DNA from: Bacillota bacterium
Lineage (GTDB): Bacteria; Bacillota; Clostridia; Christensenellales; Aristaeellaceae
DNA: 23,673 nucleotides
Assembly (NCBI GenBank): GCA_023435435.1
Contig: JAEYRW010000053.1
Coordinates: forward strand, 1 to 23,673
Direction of reading: 5' to 3'
Each line of letters starts with the position of its first letter. Within the stretch, counting starts at the first letter, position 1. The position numbers and the translations under genes were made by a program. Positions 1 through 6,679 of this stretch are shown here, in pieces. A model generated the notes under the pieces. It did no database searches and was not told the origin of the DNA. It saw only the letters and a program-made list of their open reading frames with translations.

Positions 1-14
1 TAGTCCCTTTGGCA

Positions 15-43
15 CCCCCATAATGGGGGAAGTTTCTTTTTTT
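15..43 (+). terminator. Probable intrinsic terminator of an upstream gene
   Basis: CCCCCA (15-20) and TGGGGG (24-29) form a six-pair stem around TAA, followed closely by a T-rich run (33-43). It would end a rightward transcript that enters from outside the window. The loop is very short, so the real fold may open one pair. Confidence 0.5.
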
Positions 44-44
44 C

Positions 45-236
45 GGGCGGATGGCGGGTGGGCCCCGCCCCGCGCGACCGAGTTTATGTTGCGGGGAAGC
101 GGGACAGGGTTTCGAAATTCCCCCGTCCCACGAGGTCGCCTGTCCTACGACCCGGGTTCTGCCAACGCCAAAGTTCGGCTCGGTGCCCGGGTGCGGCGCC
201 CCAATCGTTCTTCGTGCCTTCTGACTGACATTTAAC
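45..236. other. GC-rich, structured stretch with no recognisable gene
   Basis: This stretch lies between the terminator-like hairpin and the promoter of the DUF177 gene. It contains several complementary segments: GGACAGG near 101-107 can pair with CCTGTCC near 140-146, GGGAC with GTCCC around the segment 100-130, and GGTGCC (182-187) with GGCGCC (195-200). Reading frames across it look arbitrary. I do not recognise a known RNA family. It could be an intergenic repeat or a structured RNA. Confidence 0.3.
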
Positions 237-265
237 TTTACAAGAGGGGTCGATGTGGATATAAT
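237..265 (+). promoter_or_regulatory. Sigma-A-type promoter for the DUF177-rpmF operon
   Basis: TTTACA (237-242) and a perfect TATAAT (260-265) are separated by 17 bp. The TTG start of the next gene lies 24 bp downstream, with a GGGGGA ribosome site (277-282) in between. Confidence 0.8.
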
Positions 266-288
266 AGTTTAGGTTAGGGGGAAATGCT

Positions 289-804
289 TTGGCGAACTTT
301 GTGGACGTTTCCAACGCGCTCAGGTTTCCCGGACAGGAATATCCCATCAACGAGGATGTGCTTGTCGAGGAAATGGAGCTCTCTGGCGACCCCATCCGCT
401 TTACCGGGATCAAGGTAAAGGGTGCGATGGTGGGCGCGGAGGAGCGGGTGAGTGTGCGCGCGGACGTCACGGCGACGCTTATGTCGCGCTGCGTCAGGTG
501 CCTGGGGGCGGTCGCGATGCCGATCCGGGCCGAAGTTGACGCGCTGTTCGCACGGGCGGAGGACCCTGACGATCCGGATCTGTATCTTTTCGAGGGCTCG
601 GCCATCGATCTGACGGATTCGGTGCGGGACGCGCTGCTTCTGGAATTGCCCATACGCATCCTGTGCAAAGAGGATTGCAAGGGCCTTTGCCCGGTGTGCG
701 GCGCGGATCGAAACGCGGTATCCTGCGCATGCCAGGAGGGTGGAGAGGTTGCGAACCCCTTTGCGGCATTGAAAGAATTTTTGCATGACGATGAGGAGGT
801 GTAA
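289..804 (+). CDS. DUF177 (YceD-like) protein, large-subunit assembly-linked
   Basis: This 171-residue cytoplasmic protein matches the DUF177/YceD family, which almost always sits directly before rpmF. Its exact role is unsettled; links to 23S rRNA/50S assembly are known for relatives. Visible features are CVRC (C68, C71) and a Cys-rich segment near residues 126-148 (CKEDC, CPVC, CAC) that looks like a metal site, plus an acidic tail. The start is a TTG at 289: the ATG at 284 is in another frame, and TTG has a well-spaced GGGGGA site. The stop is only 2 bp before rpmF, so the two are cotranscribed from the promoter at 237-265. Confidence 0.88.
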   Translation: MANFVDVSNALRFPGQEYPINEDVLVEEMELSGDPIRFTGIKVKGAMVGAEERVSVRADVTATLMSRCVRCLGAVAMPIRAEVDALFARAEDPDDPDLYLFEGSAIDLTDSVRDALLLELPIRILCKEDCKGLCPVCGADRNAVSCACQEGGEVANPFAALKEFLHDDEEV

Positions 805-806
805 CG

Positions 807-1004
807 ATGGCCACACCGAAGGGGAAAATATCCAAGGCGAGAAAGCATTCGCGCCGTAGCTCCCATTGGAAACTGTCCGTGCCCGGCATTGTGAAGTGCC
901 CGCGCTGCCAGAAGATGAAGCTTTCGCACCGCGTGTGCAAGCACTGCGGCTACTACGACGGTCAGAAGATCGTCGAGGTCGACGAAAAGAAGGCCGCGAA
1001 GTAA
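807..1004 (+). CDS. rpmF: Ribosomal protein bL32
   Basis: This 65-residue basic protein is the large-subunit protein bL32. The N-terminus (ATPKGKISKARKHSRRS) and the zinc-ribbon pattern CPRC...CKHC (about residues 32-48) are typical, so it is the zinc-binding form. GAGGAGGT lies 8 bp before the ATG. It is the second gene of the DUF177-rpmF pair. A strong terminator follows at once, so plsX, which often comes next in Firmicutes, is not in this operon. Confidence 0.97.
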   Translation: MATPKGKISKARKHSRRSSHWKLSVPGIVKCPRCQKMKLSHRVCKHCGYYDGQKIVEVDEKKAAK

Positions 1005-1017
1005 TCGCGCGCCGCAG

Positions 1018-1047
1018 ACCTCTCCCGGATTTCGGGGGAGGTTTTTT
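1018..1047 (+). terminator. Intrinsic terminator of the rpmF operon
   Basis: A 10-pair stem (ACCTCTCCCG at 1018-1027 with CGGGGGAGGT at 1033-1042, one T-G pair) and a 5-nt loop are followed by TTTTTT (1042-1047). It lies 14 bp after the rpmF stop. Confidence 0.93.
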
Positions 1048-1094
1048 GATCCCCGCTTCCGGGGAATGCTCACGCTTCCTTTCTTCATTTGGGG

Positions 1095-1123
1095 TTTACT
1101 GGGGCGGCCAAATCATGTATAAT
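1095..1123 (+). promoter_or_regulatory. Promoter of ybaB-recR
   Basis: TTTACT (1095-1100) and a perfect TATAAT (1118-1123) are 17 bp apart, just after the rpmF terminator and 31 bp before the ybaB start. This makes ybaB-recR an independent transcription unit. Confidence 0.8.
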
Positions 1124-1154
1124 AGGCAGTAGGTCTATTGAAAGGATGAACAAA

Positions 1155-1493
1155 ATGGCACGTGGATTCCAGGGCATGCCCGGTGGAAATATGCAGGCGA
1201 TGGCGCGTCAGGCGCAGAAACTGCAGCAGCAGATGGCGAAGATGCAGGAGGAGCTCGAGGCGAAGGAATTTGAGGCTTCCGCAGGCGGCGGCGTCGTGGG
1301 CGCCAAGGTCAACGGCAAGCACGAGCTGCTCGAGATCAAGATAAAGCCCGAGGCGGTGGACCCCGAGGACGTGGAAATGCTCGAGGACATGGTGAAGGCC
1401 GCGGTTAACGAGGCCATGCGCATCGCGGGCGAGGCCACCGAGCGCGAAATGAGCAAGCTGACCGGCGGGCTCAACATACCGGGTCTGTTCTGA
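1155..1493 (+). CDS. ybaB: YbaB/EbfC family nucleoid-associated protein
   Basis: This 112-residue protein matches the YbaB/EbfC family of small dimeric DNA-binding proteins. Visible features are a Gln/Met-rich N-terminal helix (MQAMARQAQKLQQQMAKMQEEL), the strand segment GGGVVGAKVNGKHELLEIKI, and the helical region DVEMLEDMVKAAVNEAMR. The start chosen is ATG 1155, which has GAAAGGA 8 bp upstream and gives the usual family length; ATG 1146 would add three residues but overlaps that site. recR starts 1 bp after the stop, the conserved ybaB-recR pair. dnaX, which commonly precedes it, is absent; instead rpmF lies upstream. Confidence 0.93.
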   Translation: MARGFQGMPGGNMQAMARQAQKLQQQMAKMQEELEAKEFEASAGGGVVGAKVNGKHELLEIKIKPEAVDPEDVEMLEDMVKAAVNEAMRIAGEATEREMSKLTGGLNIPGLF

Positions 1494-1494
1494 T

Positions 1495-2091
1495 ATGGCG
1501 GAGGTCGAGGCGATCGCCCGGCTGGTTAACCAGCTCTCAAAGCTGCCGGGCGTCGGCCGAAAGACCGCGCAGCGGCTGGCCTATCACATCCTTGCCATGC
1601 CGGAGGAGCAGGTGCGCGAATTGGCCGTTTCGATCTTCAACGGCAAAAAGCAGGTGCACCTCTGTCCCGTGTGCGGCGATTATACCGATTCCGATCTTTG
1701 TCCCGTGTGCGCGGACAAAAACCGCAGGCAGGACGTCGTCTGTGTGGTCAAGGACCCGCGGGACGTGAACGCCATTCAGCGCATGCACGACTATGACGGG
1801 CTCTATCACGTGCTCCACGGCGTCATTTCGCCCATGGACGGCGTCGGTCCGGACGACATCCGCATCCGCGAGCTTATGAACCGCCTGGCCTCCGGCGAGG
1901 TCAGGGAGGTTGTCATCGCGACGAATCCCGACGTGGAGGGCGAGGCCACCGCGTCGTACATTTCCCGGCTTATTAAGCCCATGGGCGTCAAGGTTACCCG
2001 TATCGCTCACGGCGTTCCGGTGGGCGGGGAGCTGGAATATACCGACGAGGTCACGCTTTCCCGGGCGTTCGAGGGAAGACGGGAACTTTGA
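1495..2091 (+). CDS. recR: Recombination mediator protein RecR
   Basis: RecR acts with RecO/RecF to load RecA on gapped DNA. At 198 residues it is full length. It shows the N-terminal helix-hairpin-helix (LSKLPGVGRKTAQRLA, about 14-29), a four-Cys zinc finger (C57, C60, C69, C72), a Toprim domain with the IATNPDVEGEATA stretch, and the C-terminal motif GVPVGGELEYTDEVTLSRAFEGRR. The ATG follows the ybaB stop by 1 bp without a clear ribosome site, so translation is probably coupled to ybaB. Confidence 0.97.
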   Translation: MAEVEAIARLVNQLSKLPGVGRKTAQRLAYHILAMPEEQVRELAVSIFNGKKQVHLCPVCGDYTDSDLCPVCADKNRRQDVVCVVKDPRDVNAIQRMHDYDGLYHVLHGVISPMDGVGPDDIRIRELMNRLASGEVREVVIATNPDVEGEATASYISRLIKPMGVKVTRIAHGVPVGGELEYTDEVTLSRAFEGRREL

Positions 2092-2254
2092 GGCAATCCG
2101 CAGTCCCGCAACGCGCTGACGGCTGCGTTTCCGCCATCGCGCGCCCACAAAATTCCAGACAAAGCACCGCTGCGCGGACGAATTTAATAAGCACAATCTG
2201 ACGAAAATCTATCTTGTCGGGGCGCGCGTGCCCTGTGCGGGATTGCCATAAAAG

Positions 2255-2278
2255 ATCGCGGCGTTTGCCGCGGTTTTT
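2255..2278 (+). terminator. Intrinsic terminator, probably of ybaB-recR
   Basis: CGCGGC (2257-2262) pairs with GCCGCG (2267-2272) around GTTT, extendable by two pairs, and is followed by TTTTT (2274-2278). It lies 164 bp after recR, so the mRNA would carry a long 3' tail. I see no gene in 2092-2349 and no convincing promoter for the next gene. Confidence 0.7.
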
Positions 2279-2349
2279 CGCATGGAACGCGGAACCGAAC
2301 GATCCCGGAACATGTCATATATGGGAACAATTGGAAGGGGTGCTTGTCC

Positions 2350-3264
2350 ATGATTCGTCGCGTGCTGGCCCTGGTGATTTCTCTGGTTTTGGTTCTTCCT
2401 GCCCTTGCCCTTGCGGAAGAGACGCCCACCGTCGTCGGGCCTGTTCTCATCTCACAGCTTCCCCTGGACGCCACGCTCGTCGAGAACGCGGCGACGGAGG
2501 ACGGCGGCTACACCGAGCGGCTCCTGACCGCAGACACCTATGCCAACATCACGCTCCTGCGCCGGACCGGCGCGGTGGCGGCGGATGCGCTTCTTGCCGA
2601 GCTGTACCCCGAGGCGACGGACGTGGCCGAGGTGGACCAGGCGCCCATCGCCGCGTACCCCGCGGTTCGCGACTCCTTCACCACCGGCGCCAACGAGGAC
2701 ACCCGGTTCGGAACCCTCGTCGTCTTTTCGACGGACACGGATACGTTTGCCTTTGCGGTGGACGTATGGGCCGACGCCGCTGAGGACTATGCCGACCTCA
2801 TCGAGTGGTGGATCGAGTCCCTCGACCTGTTCGATGATTCTGCCAACTACGTGCCGACGGGGCTCGTCCTCACCGCGGAGCTGCCCGAGGACATGGAGCA
2901 GACCGGCCTGGGCGCCACGGAGAACGGCGATTACACCGTGCGTTACCTCGTGTACGGCACGGCGGAGGTGACGATGCTGCGCCGCGCGGAGGCTTTGAGC
3001 GCGCAGGACCTGCTTACGGAACTCTACCCCGACGCGCAGGTTGCCTTTGAGGAGGAAGCCGCGCCGGTCTCTTCCTACCCCGCCACGCGCCTCAACTTCA
3101 CCGACGGCGAAAACGAGGACGCCCGCTTCGGCTCCCTCGTCCTCATCTCTACCGATACGGCCTCGTTTGCCTTCGTCGCCGTCGCACCCCTCGACCAGTG
3201 GGACGGCGATTACAGCGAAACCGTCCAGATTTGGATCGACTCGCTGGGCATTGCGGAGGAGTGA
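2350..3264 (+). CDS. Secreted protein with two tandem copies of an unknown domain
   Basis: This 304-residue protein has a clear Sec signal peptide (MIRRVLALVISLVLVLPALALA, cleavage near residue 22; no lipobox Cys). The mature part is two copies of one domain of about 130 residues, offset by 140. LLRRTGAVAADALLAELYP (69-87) matches MLRRAEALSAQDLLTELYP (209-227), and ANEDTRFGTLVVFSTDT (114-130) matches ENEDARFGSLVLISTDT (254-270). It is acidic and has no membrane anchor. ATG 2350 is preferred over TTG 2344 because GGAAGGGG ends 9 bp before it. I do not recognise the family; the exported location and duplication suggest a binding or surface role, but this is only inference. Confidence 0.85.
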   Translation: MIRRVLALVISLVLVLPALALAEETPTVVGPVLISQLPLDATLVENAATEDGGYTERLLTADTYANITLLRRTGAVAADALLAELYPEATDVAEVDQAPIAAYPAVRDSFTTGANEDTRFGTLVVFSTDTDTFAFAVDVWADAAEDYADLIEWWIESLDLFDDSANYVPTGLVLTAELPEDMEQTGLGATENGDYTVRYLVYGTAEVTMLRRAEALSAQDLLTELYPDAQVAFEEEAAPVSSYPATRLNFTDGENEDARFGSLVLISTDTASFAFVAVAPLDQWDGDYSETVQIWIDSLGIAEE

Positions 3265-3307
3265 CGGGGGAGACGCCTGGGGCTCTGTCCCGAACCCCGA
3301 CGGCGCA

Positions 3308-3336
3308 CTGACCGAATTGAATCTCGATTCGGTCAG
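3308..3336. repeat. Perfect inverted repeat, 10-bp arms
   Basis: CTGACCGAAT (3308-3317) and ATTCGGTCAG (3327-3336) flank a 9-nt loop. Three more pairs form beyond one mismatch. It sits 43 bp after the stop of the duplicated secreted protein and could help terminate or protect its mRNA, but no T-run follows. Confidence 0.7.
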
Positions 3337-3409
3337 CGCGGTCGCACGGCAGCTTCGCCTTAGGCATATGCACCGACGCGACCTGGCTTGCCAAAGGCAA
3401 GCCAACCTT
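3327..3409. repeat. Intergenic element copy A
   Basis: The segment begins ATTCGGTCAGCGCGGTCG and ends in the hairpin TGGCTTGCC-AAA-GGCAAGCCA (3384-3404). A diverged copy with the same order of blocks lies at 3505-3557. Copy A has about 35 bp more in its middle than copy B. It is non-coding as far as I can see. Confidence 0.55.
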
Positions 3410-3410
3410 T

Positions 3411-3427
3411 AAGGGACATTGTCCCTT
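3411..3427. repeat. Short palindromic hairpin with GGACATTGTCC core
   Basis: AAGGGAC (3411-3417) and GTCCCTT (3421-3427) flank ATT. The 11-nt core GGACATTGTCC (3414-3424) recurs exactly at 3456-3466. The right flank GTCCCTTTGG (3421-3430) also occurs at window positions 3-12. Confidence 0.6.
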
Positions 3428-3488
3428 TGGAATTCCATGCGCATTGCGGAAAAGAGGACATTGTCCGTCAACCGCCCGAGGACCGAGG

Positions 3489-3518
3489 CGCGCCTGGTGG
3501 ATTCATTCGTCAGGCGCG
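3489..3518. repeat. Perfect inverted repeat, 8-bp arms
   Basis: CGCGCCTG (3489-3496) and CAGGCGCG (3511-3518) flank a 14-nt loop. It overlaps the left end of element copy B. Confidence 0.6.
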
Positions 3519-3557
3519 GTCGTGAAACGACTTGGTTTGCCAACGGCAACCAATCTT
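3505..3557. repeat. Intergenic element copy B
   Basis: ATTCGTCAGGCGCGGTCG is followed by CGACTTGGTTTGCC and GGCAACCAATCTT, aligning block by block with copy A. It includes the hairpin TTGG-T-TTGCC/GGCAA-CCAA (3532-3553). It lies 35 bp from the end of the leftward ABC permease gene, so its hairpins may also serve as that operon's 3' structure. Confidence 0.55.
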
Positions 3558-3591
3558 GTCCACGGGCGGCCGACTTTGCTTTTGGAGAATT

Positions 3592-4446
3592 TTATTTGCT
3601 CTTTTTTGAAAACCGGATGATGGAGAGGGCATAGAATGCGAGCGCGGCGCCGGCCAGGATGGCGATGCTGACGGCCGCGGGGATTTCTGTGCCGCCGAAG
3701 GAATAGGAAAGGCCCATTTGCGTCCGGAAGGACTGGGCAGCGGCGTCGGGCGCGCCCGCAAACACAGCCTTCATGGGCGCTTCCATCATGATCCGCCGGA
3801 GAAGCAGCGCGGCGTGGGAGACGGGGAACACCTTGACCACCGCCTGCATGGCTTCCGGAAGCACGCCCACCGGCATGTAGATGCCCGTGAGAAACCCGAT
3901 GAGTGTGCCGACCAGGCTGCTGGCGGTGCCGAAGGCGTTCTGGCTCTTCAAAAATGAAACCAGAAACGAGAGCATGGCGGTGTTCGAAAGCGCGCTCAAA
4001 AGGATGAGCCCCATGACTTCCGCTGTCTGGGAAAGCGTCAGAAGCGTTCCGCCCCGGGCGACGATATAAATCTCGGAAAGCGCGAACGCCAGAAGCGTCA
4101 TGACGGAACCCACCACGAACGACGAGACGATATAGCTGCCCGCGAGCTTTCCCCGGCTCAGGGGCGAGGCGGAAAAATCCTTGATGATCTTGTGTGCCCG
4201 GTCGTCCACCATGGTGCCGAACGCGCCCAGCACGGTGGTCACCGAGATGACGGCAAGGATGCCCGACATGATCCAGCTGTCGGACAGCGCCTTTGCGCCG
4301 GATACACCGTTAAAATCCTGCATCATCACGTCGCCCAGAAACAGCACGTACAGCCCCAGTATGATGAGCACGGCCAAGAGTGAAAAGAAAACCGACGCGC
4401 GGTCGCGGAAGAAAACCTTTAAATTGCGGGAGATCAGGGCGTTCAT
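3592..4446 (-). CDS. ABC-2 type transporter permease
   Basis: This 284-residue integral membrane protein is the permease half of a two-gene ABC-2 exporter (drug, lipid or peptide type; substrate unknown). About six hydrophobic segments are visible (near 18-37, 60-78, 106-130, 143-165, 172-192, 258-277), with a basic tail RFSKKSK. The middle carries the TLIGFLTGIYMPVGVLPEAMQ stretch typical of ABC2 permeases. The start at 4446 (MNALISRNLKVFFRDR) has AGGAGAT upstream and overlaps the ATPase stop as ATGA, so the two genes are translationally coupled. No terminator with a T-run is evident downstream, only the repeat region. Confidence 0.9.
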   Translation of the reverse strand: MNALISRNLKVFFRDRASVFFSLLAVLIILGLYVLFLGDVMMQDFNGVSGAKALSDSWIMSGILAVISVTTVLGAFGTMVDDRAHKIIKDFSASPLSRGKLAGSYIVSSFVVGSVMTLLAFALSEIYIVARGGTLLTLSQTAEVMGLILLSALSNTAMLSFLVSFLKSQNAFGTASSLVGTLIGFLTGIYMPVGVLPEAMQAVVKVFPVSHAALLLRRIMMEAPMKAVFAGAPDAAAQSFRTQMGLSYSFGGTEIPAAVSIAILAGAALAFYALSIIRFSKKSK

Positions 4447-5357
4447 TCGCGCATCTCCTTTCCTGTAATGCTGATGAATGCGTCGTCCATGGTGCCGCCC
4501 GCCACCTCGAAGCCCGAGATGAAATCCCGGCACGCGTCGAGAACGGGGAGCGCGTCCATGGTTTTTCTGAGCCGCACCACCGCGCGGCCCGCCACCATCT
4601 CAAACGGGACGCCCAGTCCGGCGAGCGCCCCGGAAAGCGCGGCCTCGTCCGTTGGGGTGAGCTTCACCGTGTCGTCCGCGTACCGCTCGCGCAGATCCGT
4701 GGGCGTGCCTTTGGCGGCGATTAGCCCCATGTCGATGACCACCACGTAGTCCGCCTCGGCGGCTTCCTCCATGTAGTGAGTAGTGAGAAAGACGGTGAGT
4801 CCCTGCTCCCGCTGGAGGGAGCGCACGCCGTCCCACACGCTCCGTCTGGTCTGGGGATCGAGGCCGGTGGTGGGCTCGTCGAGAAAGAGAATCTTCGGCG
4901 TGTGAATGAGCGCCCGGGCGATGTCCGCGCGCCTCTTCTGTCCGCCGGAGAGCTTGCCGTAGGGGCGCTTCATAAAATCCGTCACATCCGCCGCACGTGC
5001 GGCCCGGGAAACCCGCTCGTTCATTTCCTCACGGGACGGGCCGTAAAAGCCGCCGCGCACGCGCATGTTTTCTTCCACCGTCAAAAGCGGGTCGAGCAGG
5101 TGATCCTGGAACACAACGCCGATGGCGCGCCGGATCGCCCCGTCGTCCCCGCCCAACGGATGGCCGTCGATGACGACCTCCCCCGCGTCGGGCCGGAGGA
5201 TGGTGGTCAGTATATCGATGGTGGTGGATTTGCCCGCGCCGTTGGGCCCCAAAAACGCGAAGAGCTTTCCGCGTTCGGCGTAAAAATCGATGCCCTTTAC
5301 CGCGGCCACCGCGCCGTAGGATTTCTGGAGTCCGGAGACTTCGATGATCTTCTCCAA
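4443..5357 (-). CDS. ABC transporter ATP-binding protein (ABC-2/DrrA type)
   Basis: This 304-residue ATPase powers the permease encoded directly after it. It shows Walker A GPNGAGKST (37-45), Q-loop Q84, signature LSGGQ (136-140), Walker B ILFLDEP (156-162) and H-loop H194, then a C-terminal extension of about 80 residues like that of DrrA/CcmA-type exporters. The TTG at 5357 is chosen as start: GGGGGG lies 6 bp before it, and the alternative ATG at 5387 falls inside the -10 region of the likely promoter. It is divergent from the ThrE-type operon. Confidence 0.92.
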   Translation of the reverse strand: MEKIIEVSGLQKSYGAVAAVKGIDFYAERGKLFAFLGPNGAGKSTTIDILTTILRPDAGEVVIDGHPLGGDDGAIRRAIGVVFQDHLLDPLLTVEENMRVRGGFYGPSREEMNERVSRAARAADVTDFMKRPYGKLSGGQKRRADIARALIHTPKILFLDEPTTGLDPQTRRSVWDGVRSLQREQGLTVFLTTHYMEEAAEADYVVVIDMGLIAAKGTPTDLRERYADDTVKLTPTDEAALSGALAGLGVPFEMVAGRAVVRLRKTMDALPVLDACRDFISGFEVAGGTMDDAFISITGKEMRE

Positions 5358-5377
5358 TTTGCTCCCCCCTTGCGCCG

Positions 5378-5406
5378 ATTTTACCATACGTTTCCGGGGC
5401 GCACAA
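5378..5406 (-). promoter_or_regulatory. Probable promoter of the ABC exporter operon
   Basis: On the minus strand, TTGTGC (5406-5401) and TAAAAT (5383-5378) are 17 bp apart, and TGG just before TAAAAT makes an extended -10. The predicted transcript start near 5371 lies 14 bp before the TTG start codon, which supports that start. Confidence 0.6.
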
Positions 5407-5430
5407 TCAATTCGAAATCAATTCGAATTG
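5406..5430. promoter_or_regulatory. Candidate operator: tandem repeat plus palindrome between divergent promoters
   Basis: ATCAATTCGAA occurs twice in tandem (5406-5416 and 5417-5427). The second copy completes a perfect 12-bp palindrome, CAATTCGAATTG (5419-5430). The palindrome ends inside the -35 of the rightward promoter and the first repeat touches the -35 of the leftward one, so one bound regulator could control both operons. No regulator gene is adjacent. Confidence 0.6.
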
Positions 5431-5456
5431 ACACGCGGGACGGAATCGGGGATAAT
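5428..5456 (+). promoter_or_regulatory. Promoter of the ThrE-type operon
   Basis: A perfect TTGACA (5428-5433) and GATAAT (5451-5456) are 17 bp apart. The first gene starts at 5472. Confidence 0.85.
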
Positions 5457-5471
5457 GGACGGGGTGATTGG

Positions 5472-6239
5472 ATGGAAAAAAGGACGGAAGATGTCAATCT
5501 GGTGGCGCGGGTGGCCAAGCTTGCGGCGGAGCTCATGCTGCGCAACGGCGCGGAGACCTACCGCGCGGAGGAAACGGCGCGGCACATTTGCGCGGCCTTC
5601 GGCTATGAGTCCGACGTGATCGCGTTTCCCACGGGAATCATGTTCCAGATCGGCCCCGACAAGGCGATGATCGCGCGCGTCTCCAAGCGGGACGTGGACT
5701 TTTCAAAGATCGACCGGGTGAACAAGATTTCGCGCGAGCTGGCGGCCGGCGCGCTGACGCTGACCGAGGCCGAAGCGCAACTGCGTGCGGTGGCGGACCG
5801 GCGGGGTTGGGGGCTCTTTTCCCAGTGCCTCATCGCGGCGGGTTCGTCCGCCATGTTTGCCCTCATGTTTCTGGCCACGCCCTTCGACATCTGCGCGGCC
5901 GGCGTCTGCGCGTTTCTCGCCCAGGCGGCGGTGGTGAAGCTGGACCAGGAGGCGGGCATGTCCCTCGTGAGCCTGGCGGGCGGATTTTTGACCGCCATGA
6001 GCGCGATCCTTCTGACCGCGGTGTTTCAAACGGGGGACGTCGACAAGATCATTATCTCGGCGCTGATGCCGCTCCTCCCGGGACTGGCGATGACAAACGC
6101 CATCCGGGACGCCATGCGGGGGGATTTGGTGTCGGGCGTCTCCCGGGCGGGCGAGGCGCTCATCCGCGCGGTGGTGCTCGCGGCGGGGGCGGGCCTGTCC
6201 ATCTCCGCGTGGATGCTTCTGAGAGGCGGCGCACAATGA
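5472..6239 (+). CDS. ThrE-type threonine/serine exporter, N-terminal-domain subunit (DUF1212)
   Basis: This 255-residue protein matches the ThrE N-terminal family (DUF1212; relatives include E. coli YjjP). The soluble first 115 residues carry the family segment LMLRNGAETYRAEETARHICAAFG and FPTGIMFQI, followed by about five membrane segments. In fused ThrE this domain is joined to the partner encoded next; here they are separate genes overlapping as ATGA. Transport of threonine/serine, or of small carboxylates as for YjjPB, is family knowledge; the substrate here is not shown. The ATG 5472 start is spaced correctly from GGGGTG and lies 16 bp after the -10. Confidence 0.88.
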   Translation: MEKRTEDVNLVARVAKLAAELMLRNGAETYRAEETARHICAAFGYESDVIAFPTGIMFQIGPDKAMIARVSKRDVDFSKIDRVNKISRELAAGALTLTEAEAQLRAVADRRGWGLFSQCLIAAGSSAMFALMFLATPFDICAAGVCAFLAQAAVVKLDQEAGMSLVSLAGGFLTAMSAILLTAVFQTGDVDKIIISALMPLLPGLAMTNAIRDAMRGDLVSGVSRAGEALIRAVVLAAGAGLSISAWMLLRGGAQ

Positions 6240-6679
6240 ACGAAGCGATGCAAATGATCGGCTGCCTGCTGGCGTCCGCGCTGTTCGCGCTTTTGTTCCG
6301 CACCCCGGTCCGGCTGATCGCCCCCGCGTCGGTGACCGCCGTCATGGGTTACGCGCTCAGCGTGTGGGCGGGGCGGGAATTGAACGCCGAGTGGGCGGGC
6401 ATCTTTCTGGGCTCTTTGGCGGCCGCGCTGGTGGGGGAGATGCTGGCCACGCGGCTGCGTGCGCCGGCGACCATCTTTTTGACCGTGGCGGTCATCCCCC
6501 TGGTGCCGGGGGCGGGGCTTTACAACACAATGCTCGCGCTGGTACAGGGGCGCTCTGCGGACGCGGCGGCGGCGGGATCGAGCACGATCCTGGCGGCGGG
6601 CGGCATCGCGCTGGGGCTCTCCATTGCCGCGTCGGCGGCCTACGCCATCCGGCGGACGAGGAAAGGAAGGATTCCATGA
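6236..6679 (+). CDS. ThrE-type exporter, C-terminal-domain subunit (DUF3815/ThrE_2)
   Basis: This 147-residue membrane protein corresponds to the second half of ThrE (E. coli YjjB-like). About four hydrophobic helices are visible and the conserved stretch VAVIPLVPGAGLYNTMLALVQG (near 83-104) is characteristic. The basic tail RRTRKGRIP fits a cytoplasmic end. It overlaps the upstream half by ATGA and the downstream transglutaminase-like gene in the same way, so all are one operon. It presumably forms a hetero-oligomeric carrier with the DUF1212 subunit. Confidence 0.87.
   Translation: MNEAMQMIGCLLASALFALLFRTPVRLIAPASVTAVMGYALSVWAGRELNAEWAGIFLGSLAAALVGEMLATRLRAPATIFLTVAVIPLVPGAGLYNTMLALVQGRSADAAAAGSSTILAAGGIALGLSIAASAAYAIRRTRKGRIP

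Noticed and set aside
266..280. TTTAGGTTAGG before the DUF177 gene as an iron box
   Set aside because: It contains TTAG halves in the same direction only and lacks the CTAA partner seen in the three feo boxes; it is also part of the ribosome binding region.
84..1088. Long minus-strand reading frame across the DUF177-rpmF region
   Set aside because: It runs antisense through two well-supported genes and the terminator, has no ribosome site and shows no recognisable domain. High GC content makes long empty frames common here.
2452..3405. 317-residue minus-strand frame opposite the duplicated secreted protein
   Set aside because: The plus frame has a signal peptide, a ribosome site and internal homology; the minus frame is a low-complexity shadow.
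3290..3590. CRISPR array or mobile-element ends in the repeat-rich gap
   Set aside because: There are only two diverged copies of unequal length, no regular spacing, no cas or transposase gene and no target-site duplication visible.
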